A DNA stretch of 64,000 nucleotides from Anagrus nilaparvatae (Eukaryota > Arthropoda > Insecta > Hymenoptera > Mymaridae), in assembly GCA_022575985.1 (NCBI GenBank), contig JAKSXM010000014.1, positions 12,152,001 to 12,216,000 of the forward strand, given 5' to 3'. Both the position numbers and the translations under genes were made by a program. Of this stretch, positions 48,960-60,209 are shown piece by piece. The notes beneath the pieces are model-generated. The model did no database searches. It was not told where the DNA came from and was given only the letters and a program-made list of their open reading frames with translations. The stretch's first letter is position 1. The number at the start of each line of letters is the position of its first letter.

Positions 48960-49229
48960 GGAAATATGTGAATCTTGCATCAGCCAAGGAGTATTTGCGG
49001 GCTTTAAAGACCATGACCGCCCTGTAGTACTAAGTGTACAACCGGGAGACTACCGGCGAACGCGGTCGCCGGCTACGCCCCAGATTCTTACTGGATAAAC
49101 ACACTTTAAACCCCCCGCGCTTGTTTGTCCCAAACCGGAACTCCCTTTTCAGGTATAACTTCAGTTTGGGACGCGCAGCCTAGGCAGCTGGCCGCTGCCT
49201 TCCCCCCTGCCTAGGGGCAGGAGAGCTCT
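48930..49229 (-). other. LINE 3' UTR and poly(A) tail
   Basis: GC-rich non-coding segment after the ORF2 stop codon, ending in about 27 A residues (minus strand). No further features. Confidence 0.7.
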
Positions 49230-52216
49230 CTACGATAGAAAGCCCTCCTCCTTCTTCTCCAACAAGGTGGTCCTTACGTACTCTGCTACTTTGTTCCAGT
49301 TTTCGGAACTCCGTAGCATTTCCGGGACCACCGTCTCCGGCCTCCAAACCGGGAAAGGCGGGCGTCCCTCCACGTAGCGCACACATTCGAAGAATGTGTG
49401 CTCTACTGTATCATCCACGCCCGGACAGTGCAAGCACTCCTTTGTTGCCACCTTATGCCAATGCTTCAACATGACACGGAAATACCCGTGTCCAGTTAAG
49501 AACTGGGTAAGGTAGAAATCCATCTCCCCATGCTGTCGTCCCATCCATGCCTGCAGGTCTGAGATCAGTCTGCGCGTCCATAGGGCATTTTTCTCTTGGT
49601 TCTTTTTCCATCGTTTCTTCCATGCTTTCATAGAGTTGAAGCGGGCGCGAGTGGAAGCCACTTCGCGCTCATCTACGCTCTGGTAGATGAATTTCCGCTC
49701 CAACGCTAGCAGTTCAATGGGTATCACCGAAGCAACAACCTGGATCGCCTCTAGAGATACCGTGTGGTATCCGCAGGCTGTCCTCACTGCTGCTTGCCTC
49801 TGTACCGACGATATTTTATGTCTGTACTTGGCAGTTTCTGTGGTCTTCGCCCAGACTTCTGATCCGTAGAGCAGGACAGAGTTGACGACTGACATCAGGA
49901 GCCTTCGCTTCCCTGGTTTGGGTCCCCCAATGTTGGCCATGAGCCTTGACAGGGAGGATGCGGCCGACGCTGCCTTTTCACACGACCTCTGAAATTGCTC
50001 CCAGAAGGTCAGCTTGTTATCAAGCTGAACTCCCAGGTATTTCACTGATGTTCTGGTTCGGATCGTGTGAGGGTTTGCGCCGTCGTCGATAATTACATCG
50101 AAGTCGGTGGGAACCCTTCGACGAGTCAGCAGTACGATCTCCGTTTTTGGGATCGCAAGCTGGAGCCCGTGATCGCCCATCCAGAGGTTGATCCGTCTCA
50201 TAACTAGATTCAACCTCTCCTGAGTCACTTCCATGTCCCTGCCAGTTATGGTCAGGGCCACGTCGTCGGCGTACCCGATCAGGGAAACTCCTTCCGGGAG
50301 GTGGACGCGCAACAAGCCATCGTAAAAGGCATTCGACAGATCAGGTCCGAGAACCGAACCTTGCGTGATGCCTGCACTCAAAACCCTTTCACGCCTTCCA
50401 TCGAGCGTGTCGTAGAGCAGTCTCCGGTCCCGCAGGTAATCCTTTAGTACGTTACCCAGATACCTGGGTATCCGGAAATCGTAATCGAGGGACCGAATCA
50501 TGTCATCCCACCTGGCCGAGTTGAAAGCGTTTTTGACGTCCAGTGTTACCAGAAGGACGTCCTTGCGAATTACAGGCCGCTTTTCCCTCTCAGCCTCTAC
50601 GGTATCCACGACACGCCGAATGGTGTCTATCGTTGAATGCCCTTCACGAAAACCATGCTGCTCCTCAGAGAGACCACCGCCCTCCTCTATTGCCCTTCTG
50701 AGCCTTGCCCGGAGCAAGCTCTCCATCACCTTACCAATGGTATTTAACATACACAAAGGTCTGTAAGATGATGGAGAGTCCGGGGCTCCCCCCTTGCCCT
50801 TGTTCAAGAGCACGAGATGTGCCACCTTCCACTGCTTTGGGAACACTCCAGCCACCAAATACGCATTGAACATGCTTTACAGGATACCAGGGATTACTTT
50901 GACCGCTCTTTTGAGCACTTCCGCCGGTATCCCGTCCGGCCCCGGCGCCTTGCCATTTTTCATGGCCTTTATGGCCTTGACCATCTCGCCTTCGCTGAAC
51001 AGCGGCACTTCCTCCCTGGGTATCACCTCAACCGGGTTTTCTCGTATGGGCCTTTCAGGGAAGAGAGCACCGACGATCCGTTCAGTCGACGCCGCGTCCA
51101 TCATGTTGTCGGACCCCCGGTTCAATTTGCCCATTACGACTTTGTAACCTAGGCCCCAGGGGTCCTTGTTTACATCTTCGCGCAATGAACGCAGACATCG
51201 AGCCTTGCTTTGACGGATGGCCTTGGCCAGTCGGTGTTTGGCGTCCTTATGTTCCTGAGAAAGAACGGCGGCCTCAGGTCTGTCCCGTGCTCTTTGCGCC
51301 TTTCATCGTGTCCTGTGGCATTCCTTCCGGAGCTCAGCTATTTCGGGAGTCCACCAGTACACTGGCTTTCTCCCTTTCCAGGGCCTGCGGCGAGGCATCG
51401 AGGCATCACAAGCCTCGCATAATAGAGACGTTACTTTCTTAACTAAGATTTCAGCCTCATGGGGACTTGTGGCTTCTCCATGCCAAGCGGGGATGGACGC
51501 TGACTCGATTCGAAGATACTCTTCGAATCTGTCTTCGTCCATTTTTGGACCTTCCAACCCAAGGGGCGCCTCCTGTACGGAGGTCGTTGTGAGGCTCCTT
51601 CCAATACCCTGAAGGCGATGTAATGATGATCATACCATTGTATTGATCATCCATCACCCGACAGTCGTCTATTCTCCCGGACGCAGCTTCTGTAGCGAAG
51701 GTTATGTCCGGGATAGAGACACCCCAACCCGGCCTCTCGTAGTTGGGCCTGTTGCCTCTATTCTGGACCACTAGTTTGCACCTAGTGGCCATTTCGAGCA
51801 CCATTCGTCCCCTGGGGTTAGTCTTTGGCATCCCCCATTCCAGAGCCCTGGCGTTGAAGTCTCCACCAAGGATGACGCCACCAGTCGCCGTCCGGACCGT
51901 GCTCTCGATGCTGGCCAGCTTTGTAGCCAGCTCTGCCGAGCTTTCGTTTGGGGAGAGATAGCAACTTATGTAAGTTGTCTCCCCGCACTTGGCCCAAACG
52001 TGGCAATTCCCTTTCCCTTGTTGGGTAAGGGACGTTTGGGCTCTGCCTCGAAGCCATATGGCGCAGCAGCCAGTGTCATCGGAAACCCAGTACTTGTGGT
52101 TCATGTTGTAATATTGCTCGTTTAGTAAGAGGATATTTGCATCCTCTTCGCGAGCAATTTGATCCAACAATGCACCAGCTTCCCGTGCGTGTCGCATGTT
52201 CCCTTGGAGAACCTTG
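49230..52216 (-). pseudogene. LINE ORF2: endonuclease + reverse transcriptase, frameshifted
   Basis: ORF2 encodes the protein that nicks target DNA and copies the LINE RNA. It starts MIKVLQGNMRHAREAG near 52,216, overlapping the end of ORF1 (ATGA). Endonuclease motifs seen are LLNEQYYN, GGDFNARALEWG and a later IPDITFATEA. The frame breaks near 51,620, again near 51,300 and near 50,875. After the last break the reverse transcriptase runs uninterrupted from 50,873 to 49,230, with SSYRPLCMLNTIGKVMES, the catalytic YADDVALT and GITQGSVLGPDLSNAFYDG. The C-terminus has a CLHC...HTFFEC finger typical of R1-clade LINEs. At least three frameshifts make it inactive. Confidence 0.9.
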
Positions 52217-52219
52217 ATC

Positions 52220-53007
52220 ATTTTCGATGACACCTGCTTCTCGCCACAGCTAGAGCCTCCCGATAACTGGGGCAGTTTCCCTCTCCAGGATAGTGCTCCG
52301 TGGAGCACTTATCCTTTCTGGTCTTGCAGAGGAAGCACTCAGGCTAATCCTTGCTGCACTCTGTCCTCTTATGGCCATCTTCGCCACACTTTAAACACGC
52401 CTTACTTCTGTCTGGGCCTTTGCAGACATATTGGCTATGTCCATAGCCCAGACATTTGTAGCAGCGCCTCACGTCTGCACGGAGGCGCACTCTACTCGAT
52501 GCCCAGCCGATCTGGATTTTGCCCTTTTTGGCCAGGCGTAGAGCGTCGGCCTCAAGAAGGTCCACCACGGCCATCTGGCTTGTTGTGCCTTTGGTTTTGA
52601 AAATGGACACCTGGAATAGGTCTCCATTTTCGACACCTATGGCCTTGGCAACAGCTACCTGAATCTCCTGTTCTTTCGTGACCCCATCCAAATCTCGAAT
52701 TTCGAGTTTTAGTGTCAGGATCAAGTCACGAACATTCGACTCGGGGCCCGTGACCGACTTCACCGCTTCTTCAAGTTTTTGTCGGTCCTCGATGGCCTCC
52801 AACTCAATAAGGACGCTGCCGTTTTGAGTTTTCCTGATGCGGTGGACCTTCGCGCCAGATTCTTCGAGGTTAACGTTTCTCTTTAAATCAAGAAGCGTTT
52901 CCTCGTAGGATTTGCCCGCCGCTGGGGTAATTTGGAAGGCTTCTTTCCTTTTCCTATACCTGCGCCTTCCCACCTTGGAAGGTACTTTACCTTTTTCTGC
53001 AGGTTCC
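52220..53007 (-). pseudogene. LINE ORF1 (gag-like, zinc knuckles), 5'-truncated with in-frame stop
   Basis: ORF1 encodes the RNA-binding particle protein of the LINE. The frame is open from the 5' border through KVGRRRYRKRKEAF, then a domain with SVLIELEAIEDRQKLEEAV, then zinc knuckles CYKCLGYGHSQYVC and CLKCGEDGHKRTEC (52,350-52,460). A TAG at 52,344 interrupts the frame just after ECSKD. Downstream in the same frame a third cysteine-rich motif continues (PECFLCKTRKDKC) up to a stop that overlaps the ORF2 start. So the ORF is broken by truncation and one nonsense change. Confidence 0.85.
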
Positions 53008-53023
53008 TATTTTAGTTTCAGTT

Positions 53024-53531
53024 ATTATACAGTTTTCTAAAGTTTTTTCAGTTATTTTTTATTTTTCTCTTTTTTGTGTGAGAGAACCTGTGTCAGTTAT
53101 TCAGTTTTAGGAATTATTGATGATTTATGTAAAACAAGTTTTCATTTACGCAATTTAAATTTTACCTTTATAAGAAATTAATAATTGGTGAGATTTGTTG
53201 CATAAATTTAAAGGTCCCATTGAGTTTTTCCTTTCTGAAGAAAAAGTTATTTACTAGTTTTTTCCTTTTTTTTTAGTTAATTACAGTTAGTTTACTCTTC
53301 TCAGAAGGGACTCAATGAGAAAATCTTTTTTGGGATTGTTCTCATGGGAACTTTTGCACATTGATATGTAGCACAGTTTTTTAATAATTCCGGGAAGAGA
53401 TGACTAGTTCAGTTTGTGCAACATTTTTTCATTGATTTTTTTTTCTTTGAAATATTGCATAGTTACTTATTATAAAGTTTTTTCTTATCTTTCCCTCAGT
53501 TATTTTTGCATATTAATATACCTTAGTTAAA
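53024..53531 (+). other. BEL leader between LINE and gag
   Basis: Remaining part of the long 5' leader of the BEL element. T-rich with many CAGTT words, no reading frame. The gag start codon follows. Confidence 0.55.
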
Positions 53532-54842
53532 ATGGCAAAAAGTTTAATTTTAGAGCAAAATTCTATTTCGCAACGTATTATAAATTCGTATACCAATTTT
53601 ATTCAGGATGGGAATGAAAGCATATACAATGCTTCTACCCGTTTGGAAAATTTGAATGACATGTGGTTTCACTTTGAGGAAAATCATTATAAAATTTTAA
53701 ATATAGCTAATTCTGATAAAACAAATTATATAAAACATAATACTTTTGATTCTGTTGAACAAAGTTATTTGAAAAATAAATGTCAGTTTAATGAATTTAT
53801 TGCAACACATAACCCTCAAAATGATAACTCACTTAGATCTTCACGTTTTACCACTGAAAATAATTTGGAAAAATTGGAAAGAATCCCTATCCCAAAATTT
53901 AACGGTAGTTTTACGGAATGGGAAAATTTCCGAGATATGTTTAAATCTCTAGTTATTGATAAAAGTTATTCTGATGTTTTTAAGTTATATTATTTGAGAT
54001 CCAGTTTACAGGGTGAAGCCCTTCAGTTAGTTAATTCATGTAGCATTACGAATAATAATTTTCCATTCGTTTGGGAAAAATTAGTTGATAAATTTGAAAA
54101 TAAGAGGAGATTAATTAATTCACATTTAGCTTCCTTTTTCAATTTAAAAGCTATGAAAAAAGAATCCTCTTCAGAATTAAAGATAATTTTGAATGGTATT
54201 ATAGCTCCTATACAGGCTTTAGAAGCTTTAAAAAGAAATACTAAATATTGGGATGATATGTTAGTTTTTCATTCTATTTCTCTTTTTGATTTGGATACGC
54301 TAAAACAGTGGGAAAAATTTGTTGGAAGTTTAAAAAATTCAAAAGAACCTCCTTTATTTTCAGATTTACTTAGATTTATGGAAAATCATGTTATTGTCTT
54401 AGAATCGATCGAGGACAATACTAAGAATATTTTTGATAAGTCATCAATAAGTCCTACAAGTAATGATTCGAAACATAACAAAGATAATCAAATCAAATGT
54501 ATTATTTGTAACAAGGATCATTTCTTTTCCTTATGCGATATTTTTTTGAACAAAACTATACTTGAATGAAAAGAATTTGTGGCTAGTAAACGTAGATGTT
54601 TTAATTGTTTAGGCTTACATATGTTGCATGAATGTAAATCACAAAAAAGATGTAAGTTTTGTCAAAAAAATCATCATTTTACTTTGCATTTTTCTAATCA
54701 GTCAGATGATTATAACATCAGTCAAAATTTTGACTCTAATTTAATTAAAAATATGCATACATCTACTGAGAATAGGAATGCAGAGGGAAATTTACAATTT
54801 TCTAATAGTGACGTAGAAAATCGTCCTTTTTCTAATTCCTGA
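53532..54842 (+). pseudogene. BEL/Pao gag, split by an in-frame stop
   Basis: Gag builds the retrotransposon particle. The first part (345 codons, MAKSLILEQNSISQ) has a helical N-terminus and, around residues 115-270, the DUF1759-type domain usual in BEL gag (IPKFNGSFTEWENFRDMFKS, YYLRSSLQGEALQLV). TGA at 54567-54569 interrupts it. In the same frame the zinc fingers follow (CFNCLGLHMLHEC, CKFCQKNHHFTLH), the BEL signature that normally precedes the protease. The frame then ends at 54,842 and no protease or polymerase follows. The single stop could be a recent mutation, or less likely a read-through site. Confidence 0.88.
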
Positions 54843-55292
54843 CAATAGCTTTCCTCTGGGTTAATGGCTTTATGCCTAGATTCTGAAAATTTGCCCAGGG
54901 ATTAAAAGTTTATTTTGGGCCATCAATAAAAAAACTACTACTTAACTGGACCCATAAATAAGCTAATTACTTACTAAAAATATAAAATATTTTGTTAATA
55001 TATAAAAAATATTTTTATGTAAGTTCAATGTAAAAATGTAAATAATCTATTTTCTTTGAATGAATGAATGTATGTGTGAAATTTAAAATATATTTTACGT
55101 AAAAACTGTTATAAAAAAAGTGTATATAATATTTTATTTATTTATTTTTTGTAAAAAAAAAATGTGTATAATAATTTATTTTGTTTATAAAAAAAATATA
55201 TGGGATAATCTTTTTTTTAAATATGTACATAAACTAGTAAATTTTTAATTATTAATTTATTTTCTCTGCAAATAAATTAAAAGGGGGGAGAA
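54843..55292 (+). other. BEL 3' internal region with polypurine tract
   Basis: AT-rich sequence left after loss of pol, ending in the polypurine tract AAGGGGGGAGAA directly before the right LTR. Both cis elements needed for copying (primer site and tract) remain. Confidence 0.7.
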
Positions 55293-55585
55293 TGTTAAAT
55301 ATTACACTGTATAATAACACAAATATTAATATAAGTTTATAAGTATGCGTGCGTGTGTGCACAGAGAGAGCACAGAGTGTAAGCGCGTGCCTTTAGAAAC
55401 GGCGCACAGTGCCGGCAGTCTTAGGACAATAGTCCAAGTAGCAACACACACATTTTTGTATAATAAAGTTTCATAATTATTTTGCTACTTAAATTAATAT
55501 ATTTTTTACTAAGTTATTTTATTTCATCATCACCAAAATCCTAGTTTATCACACATCATACAGTCCACTACTTAGCTATTGAACA
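55293..55585 (+). repeat. BEL element, right LTR (293 bp)
   Basis: Same length as the left LTR. Four substitutions separate them (two in the segment after TAACACAAAT, one before TATGCGTG, one in CATACAGTCC). It is followed by the GAGGC duplication. Confidence 0.93.
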
Positions 55586-55590
55586 GAGGC

Positions 55591-56754
55591 TTTTTGAAAT
55601 GCCTTAAGTAAAATTTCATGCTCTTACCGAGTCTGAAGTCAGATTTTACTTACAACCCTTTAAATGCCCCAAAAATAGGGGTAATGAGGGTGAAAAAGGT
55701 GCTAAAATAAAAATTACGGAAAAATCAATAAAAAAATAAAAAAATGATACCAAAAAACATTTAAATTTACTTTTCTATGCAAAAAACTTACATTTTTTAA
55801 GTATATGGAAAATACAATTGAATTTCAACCCTTATATTGCAAGTAGGGGTAGTTTTCCCCAAAAATTTCAAATAATGTTTGTTTTAGCTCCAAATCGGTT
55901 CCGTTAGGTAAATTTTACTCCTAATTCTATATTTTGGATTTCTTTTAAGCTAAAACGCTTCTATAAGCATTAAAATAGGGGTGATTATAATTATTTAAGT
56001 TATTAAAAACCCTTTTTTTAGCATATCAATAGAGGTGAAGGGGGTGAAATGGGACACATAAAGTGTATATTATAAGCACAAAATGATACAAAGCTTAAAA
56101 ATTCTTAAGAACCTTATTATATACTATTATAAATAGTTTTACATGCATAATTACTACTATATCAAAATTATATATACGCCTGAATACAATACATGTAATT
56201 TTTGTATACATAGAATAAAATAAGGTTTATAAGAATTTTTAAGCTTTGTATCATTTTGTGCTTATTATATACACTTTACGTGCCCCATTTCGCCCCCTTT
56301 ACCTCTATTGATATGCTAACAAAAGAGTTTTCGCTTGATACTATCATCAGCTTTGAATTCAGCGATAAAATTTACCTATATGGACCAATTTGAAAAAAAA
56401 AAAATACGCGTATACTTGTACTTTTTAAAAACCATCCCTATTTACTATTATAACAATTTTGTAGCATTAATTAACCAGTACTGGGTTGAAACCTGGGTTT
56501 CAACCCAGTACTGGTCAATTAATCCTACAAAATCGTTATAATATTAAACTAAATATGGGTAATACATCGAATACTACTTATGATAATCCATATTTACATT
56601 TTAAGGGTAAGTTTTAAGGCCATAAAAGTTACCGAAAGTATATAAAGTAAGAATGTTTACCTAAAAGAATAATATGATAAATACTCTAAGCAATTCATAA
56701 ACATTGTTTCCTATATATAAGAATTATAAATTCTATATGTTCCATTTAGCCCCA
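55591..56754. repeat. inner part of element N with a ~310-bp palindrome
   Basis: 55,591-56,000 shows no gene. About 56,020-56,325 is an inverted repeat: TAGCATATCAATAGAGGTGA ... TGATACAAAGCTTAAAAATT on the left returns inverted on the right (AATTTTTAAGCTTTGTATCA ... CCTCTATTGATATGCTA). A second small palindrome, GGTTGAAACCTGGGTTTCAACC-like, lies near 56,483-56,506, next to inverted TTAATTAACCAGTACTGG words. Confidence 0.6.
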
Positions 56755-57435
56755 ATTAATGGGTTTAAAAATATACAATTATGTAAAATATTATCTAAAA
56801 TATACTTATCATTAAAAACAGTCCAAGTTTTTGAACATTTTTTAGTCTGGGTCCATTTTTAAAATTTTAAAATAATAAAATAGAGCATTTATTTTTATGA
56901 ATATTTGAAAAATCACTTTTTTGAATATAGCGCGTTAAAGTGAAAATCCCAAAAAAATGTTTTGATGCATCAAAAATACATAAGAAATGAAGTTTTTTAA
57001 GACCAGTTAGGTAGAAAACTTTTTTTTTGTTACGGAGATATTAAAGCCCAAAGTCAAAGTCACCTAAAGCGTAAATTTAGATTTTCTCGTGCATGCGCAG
57101 TTTTAAAAAAATTTTTGACCCCAGAATTGGATTCTACGGGAAATTTCCTATGGGGCCCTAGAAGGAAATATTTTTCCATCAAAAAATAAGCGTTTACGAT
57201 AAAAAATAAGAAAAACATACTTACTTAAAAATTTAATCTGACCAAAAATGAAAAAAAGTTTATACAGCTGTCAAAAAGAGAGGATCGGATCTAGAGGGCT
57301 AAAAATTTGGGAAATTTAACATTTTTAGTTATATTTTTGAACGCAATTGGTTTGGGGTTGATTTGCCGACCCACCCATACACTTTATATACAGTTGAGAA
57401 ATAATAACCCACATAACTTTATAATTAATAGTTTT

Positions 57436-58290
57436 AACATGGAACATGTTTATAGGGAGGGGGTACTTCAGAACTTGAAAATTAAGGGGGGGGGGGGTCA
57501 AATTTGTCCTCTTAAGGGGGGTGGTCAAATAAGACGTAGAATAATTAGGTAAGTATATATGTAAGAAATAATATAATCTTTCTTAAATTTAAATATTGCC
57601 GCGCTTTTATGGTAAAACAGGGAGTAAACTGATCGATGTCAAAAAAGGTAGTTTTATAGAAAAAGCACATGTATAATATAATAAGATTTGTTAAAGTAAA
57701 AACTGATGTAATACAATATAATTTAGTTGTTAAAACTTTTATAAAACTGTGAAAGAAACTGGCATTAAAATAAGCTTAAATGTCGTTTCTTTGATTTTAC
57801 AGGTATAATATTTTAAGTAAACTCTATAATGTAATTTATGTAAAATAGTAATAATTAATAATAAAAACTTTGATTTTACAGAGAAACTCAGTTTTGTTTA
57901 TTGAAGTGTCAAATATAAAAAAATATAAGAAAGATTAAAATAAATAAATATAAGCATATTATATATATAAATAAATAAAATACTTTTAAAAGACTTTGAA
58001 AAATCTGGGCTTAAGGACTTAGGATAATACAGGTTTATGGACTTAGAATAATATCGATTTAGGGACTTGTAATAATTCAGGTTCAGGGACTTATAATAAT
58101 TCAGGTTTAGGGAATCAAAATAGTTTGGGTTTAGAATCTTAACAACTAGTAAGGTGATAATTACAAATTACAACAATAGAAAATTGTATTGTAATGTTGA
58201 GTAACATTTGTATTATATCTAGTCCTCATTTGGAAGTAAACATGTTCCATGCATTTAGGTTGTGTTTACACAAACCGGTTATAAGTTTTT
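57436..58290 (+). repeat. minisatellite-bearing element R, copy 1
   Basis: Starts TTAACATGGAACATGTTTAT, followed by a G-rich part (57,485-57,525 with runs of G). It carries a short tandem block of 24-bp units (58,010-58,140, GGACTTATAATAATTCAGG type) and ends AACATGTTCCATG followed by GGTTGTGTTTACACAAACC and GGTTATAA. The same order occurs inverted at 62,488-63,443. The ACATGGAACATGT ends are near-palindromic. No coding capacity. Confidence 0.65.
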
Positions 58291-58479
58291 TCTTACAGTT
58301 TTCAGCCCTAGTTTAGGTACAGACAAATAAACTCTTTTTTAACCATATTTATTTAACGCTATGATTTTTTCACTTTGTTTCTAATAATTAAATTAACTTT
58401 AGAAAAAAAATTGAAATAATTTTTAATATTTAATTATTTTATTTTATTTTTTAATATTTAATTATTAATTTTTTTTTGC

Positions 58480-58810
58480 GCTCTTGTAATAAAGCCGAAA
58501 TTCCGGGCGATTTTTATCACGTTTTTTTAATATCTTGATTTTCATTGGTTTTTCCAATTTTCTGGGGTTTAAAGAGTATTTTCCGTAAAAATAACGTCAG
58601 GAATGGCTTCAGCAGGAAATTTTACTAACGACTTAATTGAAAAAATGTTTTTAAAGCTTATAAGTTTTTCAATTGGGGGGCTAACTTTTTAGCCCCCCAT
58701 CTGTTTTATACGTTTTGCAGAAAAGCACAATTTTGCACAAAAAAATAAATTCGATGTACATTTAGTACAATTAAAAAGGATTAATTTGAGCTATAAAAAA
58801 TATAACTTAA
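58480..58810 (+). repeat. dispersed repeat Q, copy 2
   Basis: Inverse of 9,690-10,400 (shared blocks listed there). Here the two halves are contiguous, showing that copy 1 was interrupted. Confidence 0.65.
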
Positions 58811-58899
58811 TTTTCATGGAAAAAGTGTTAAACAATTAAAAAATGGAAGAAGACTTTCATACTTATTTATTAAATAAGCTAATAATGGTTATAATGTAT

Positions 58900-59375
58900 A
58901 TTGGTATTGGTATTTGTTTAACCTCCATCTTAAACTTCCATACGGATGTTGTGACAGAGGTCACCAACAACTGCCCATGCTATCACAACCCTACACTATT
59001 TTAATTTTTCTATTTCGCTATTTGAATGGGTTGAGGATGTGAAAGCGCCTTTTGACAATTGTTAGTGAAGTATTATTGTATAATTGTTTGAGTGTCAGTG
59101 TAGCTGGTATGAGCGTTGAACCTATGGTCCACGAGGTACGCGACCTCTCCCGAACCCCACGCCGGCTTATAGTGCCCTGGAAGCACTTCGGACCGCGTTA
59201 TCCACATAATTATTTTTTTTTACATTAGGTGGATGCCTTAATCCTAGAACCCACGGTAGAAGTACATCAAGAATTTTTTGCAAAGAAAAAAACTTGATGT
59301 TGATATAGCTGGGAATCGAACCGCGAACCTTCAGGTCCGAAGTCAAACGCCCTAACCACAGAGCTACCGAGGCTC
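58900..59375 (-). mobile_element. tRNA-derived SINE (candidate)
   Basis: The minus strand near 59,375-59,300 has a tRNA-like head: TAGCTCTGTGGTTAGG resembles a Pol III A box, and GGTTCGATTCC is a perfect B box about 45 bp downstream. The acceptor stem does not pair (GAGCCTC against TATATCA), so it is not a functional tRNA. Downstream, GC-richer sequence continues to about 58,920. The 3' end and target duplication were not identified. Confidence 0.6.
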
Positions 59376-59439
59376 TATGTTATAAAATATATAAATTACC
59401 TTTTAATTATAATCCGTCAGTGACTTCGTTAGTTCGTCA

Positions 59440-59480
59440 TTGCCGACGCGTTTCGAAACTAATTAGTTTCATCATCAGGG
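59440..59480 (-). ncRNA. hammerhead-like motif (degenerate)
   Basis: On the minus strand CTGATGA (59478-59472) is followed by a 17-nt segment made of the palindrome GAAACTAATTAGTTTC, then GAAA (59454-59451), then CGCGTC. This is the order CUGAUGA - stem II - GAAA - short stem III - UC of minimal hammerhead ribozymes found in Penelope-like elements and retrozymes. Stem I is poor: only about two pairs can form. It is therefore a relic or a look-alike. Confidence 0.3.
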
Positions 59481-60049
59481 TTTAAAAATAACACTAACAC
59501 ATAAATAATTTAATAAATAACACTTTTTATTTTTTTATTATTATTACTTTTTCGAGTTATCGTCATTTCGAGCGCTCCACTGGTGAAAAAATCTACTGTG
59601 ACCGTATCATGCTAAAAAATGCTAAAGTGTAAAATAAAAGTGTAAAAATATGGTTACAGTGTACAGCAATGTGCAAAAAAGTACACAAACGTGCATAAAA
59701 AATGTGCAAAAATGTGACAATTTGCCGGCTCTATAAACAGTTTTGTACTTTTCTGCACGTTTTTGAATATTATATAATATTTGAGTATATTTTGGCATAC
59801 TGTTGTACGTTTTTTTTAAACTAAAAAAATCCTTAAATTTTATGCTATATTTTATTATTATTATTAATAAGGATCAAGAAAAGAAAATGATATTCACGAA
59901 AAATTAAGAAATAAGTAATGGACAACGAAAATAAAAGTAGATATTATTCAGATATTTTTTTAAGTTCTGCTCCGAATTTGGTTCAATTGATACAGCAGAA
60001 TACCTAAACTACTGAAAATAATTAAAAATAAGCACATCCATATATTTAT
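59481..60049. other. AT-rich spacer with GTGCAAAAA-type words
   Basis: Low-complexity sequence with repeated GTGYAAAA/GTACA words at 59,625-59,770. No gene recognised. Confidence 0.35.
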
Positions 60050-60163
60050 TGGTTCCTCATAGAGGAACCTTTGTGATAGATGAAATTTTGATTTTTGATT
60101 TTTTGGCGTATAAGCACGTTTTGGGACCTCAGGAAGCCAAAAAACCGGTTTTTAAAAAAAGTC

Positions 60164-60209
<46 letters not shown>

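Larger units (their letters stand above)
48930..53007 (-). mobile_element. R1-clade-like LINE, 5'-truncated, inserted in the BEL leader
   Basis: A 4,078-bp insertion on the minus strand, flanked by a perfect 16-bp duplication starting TATTTTAG (48914-48929 and 53008-53023). Its 3' end carries a poly(A) tail (T run 48930-48956 on the plus strand). Gene order: ORF1 with zinc knuckles, then ORF2 with APE endonuclease, reverse transcriptase and a C-terminal CCHC finger. ORF1 is open right through the 5' junction, so the 5' end is truncated. It is much richer in GC than everything around it, a sharp break in composition. The target is not rDNA, so this copy is not a classic site-specific R1. Confidence 0.93.
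47335..55585 (+). mobile_element. BEL/Pao LTR retrotransposon, pol deleted, interrupted by a LINE
   Basis: Order: left LTR, primer site, long 5' leader (47,628-53,531, split by the LINE), gag, short 3' region, polypurine tract AAGGGGGGAGAA (55281-55292), right LTR. Without the LINE it is about 4.2 kb, far shorter than autonomous BEL elements. No protease, reverse transcriptase, RNase H or integrase is present. LTR divergence of 4 in 293 bp (1.4%) indicates a fairly young insertion. It must have moved with enzymes from a relative, or lost pol after insertion. Confidence 0.92.
45672..57355. mobile_element. long inverted-arm element N holding nested insertions
   Basis: The left arm 45,672-46,285 and the right arm 56,755-57,355 are inverted copies of each other, about 600 bp and roughly 90% alike by eye. 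Shared blocks include GAGGATCGGATCTAGAGGGC, TGCATGCGCAGTTTTAAAA and AGTGAAAATCCCAAAAAA. The outer ends read CCAACCAATT and AATTGGTTTGG. Between them lie fold-back K, the BEL element and unassigned sequence. It may be a DNA transposon whose core was lost or displaced, or two inverted copies of one repeat. No transposase was found and no target duplication could be fixed. Confidence 0.55.

Noticed and set aside
50500..52600. Several plus-strand frames of 60-134 aa in GC-rich sequence
   Set aside because: Antisense shadows of the LINE ORFs; GC-rich sequence has few stops.
59300..59375. A functional tRNA gene on the minus strand
   Set aside because: A and B boxes are present but the acceptor stem does not pair and the anticodon arm is poor; a SINE head fits better.
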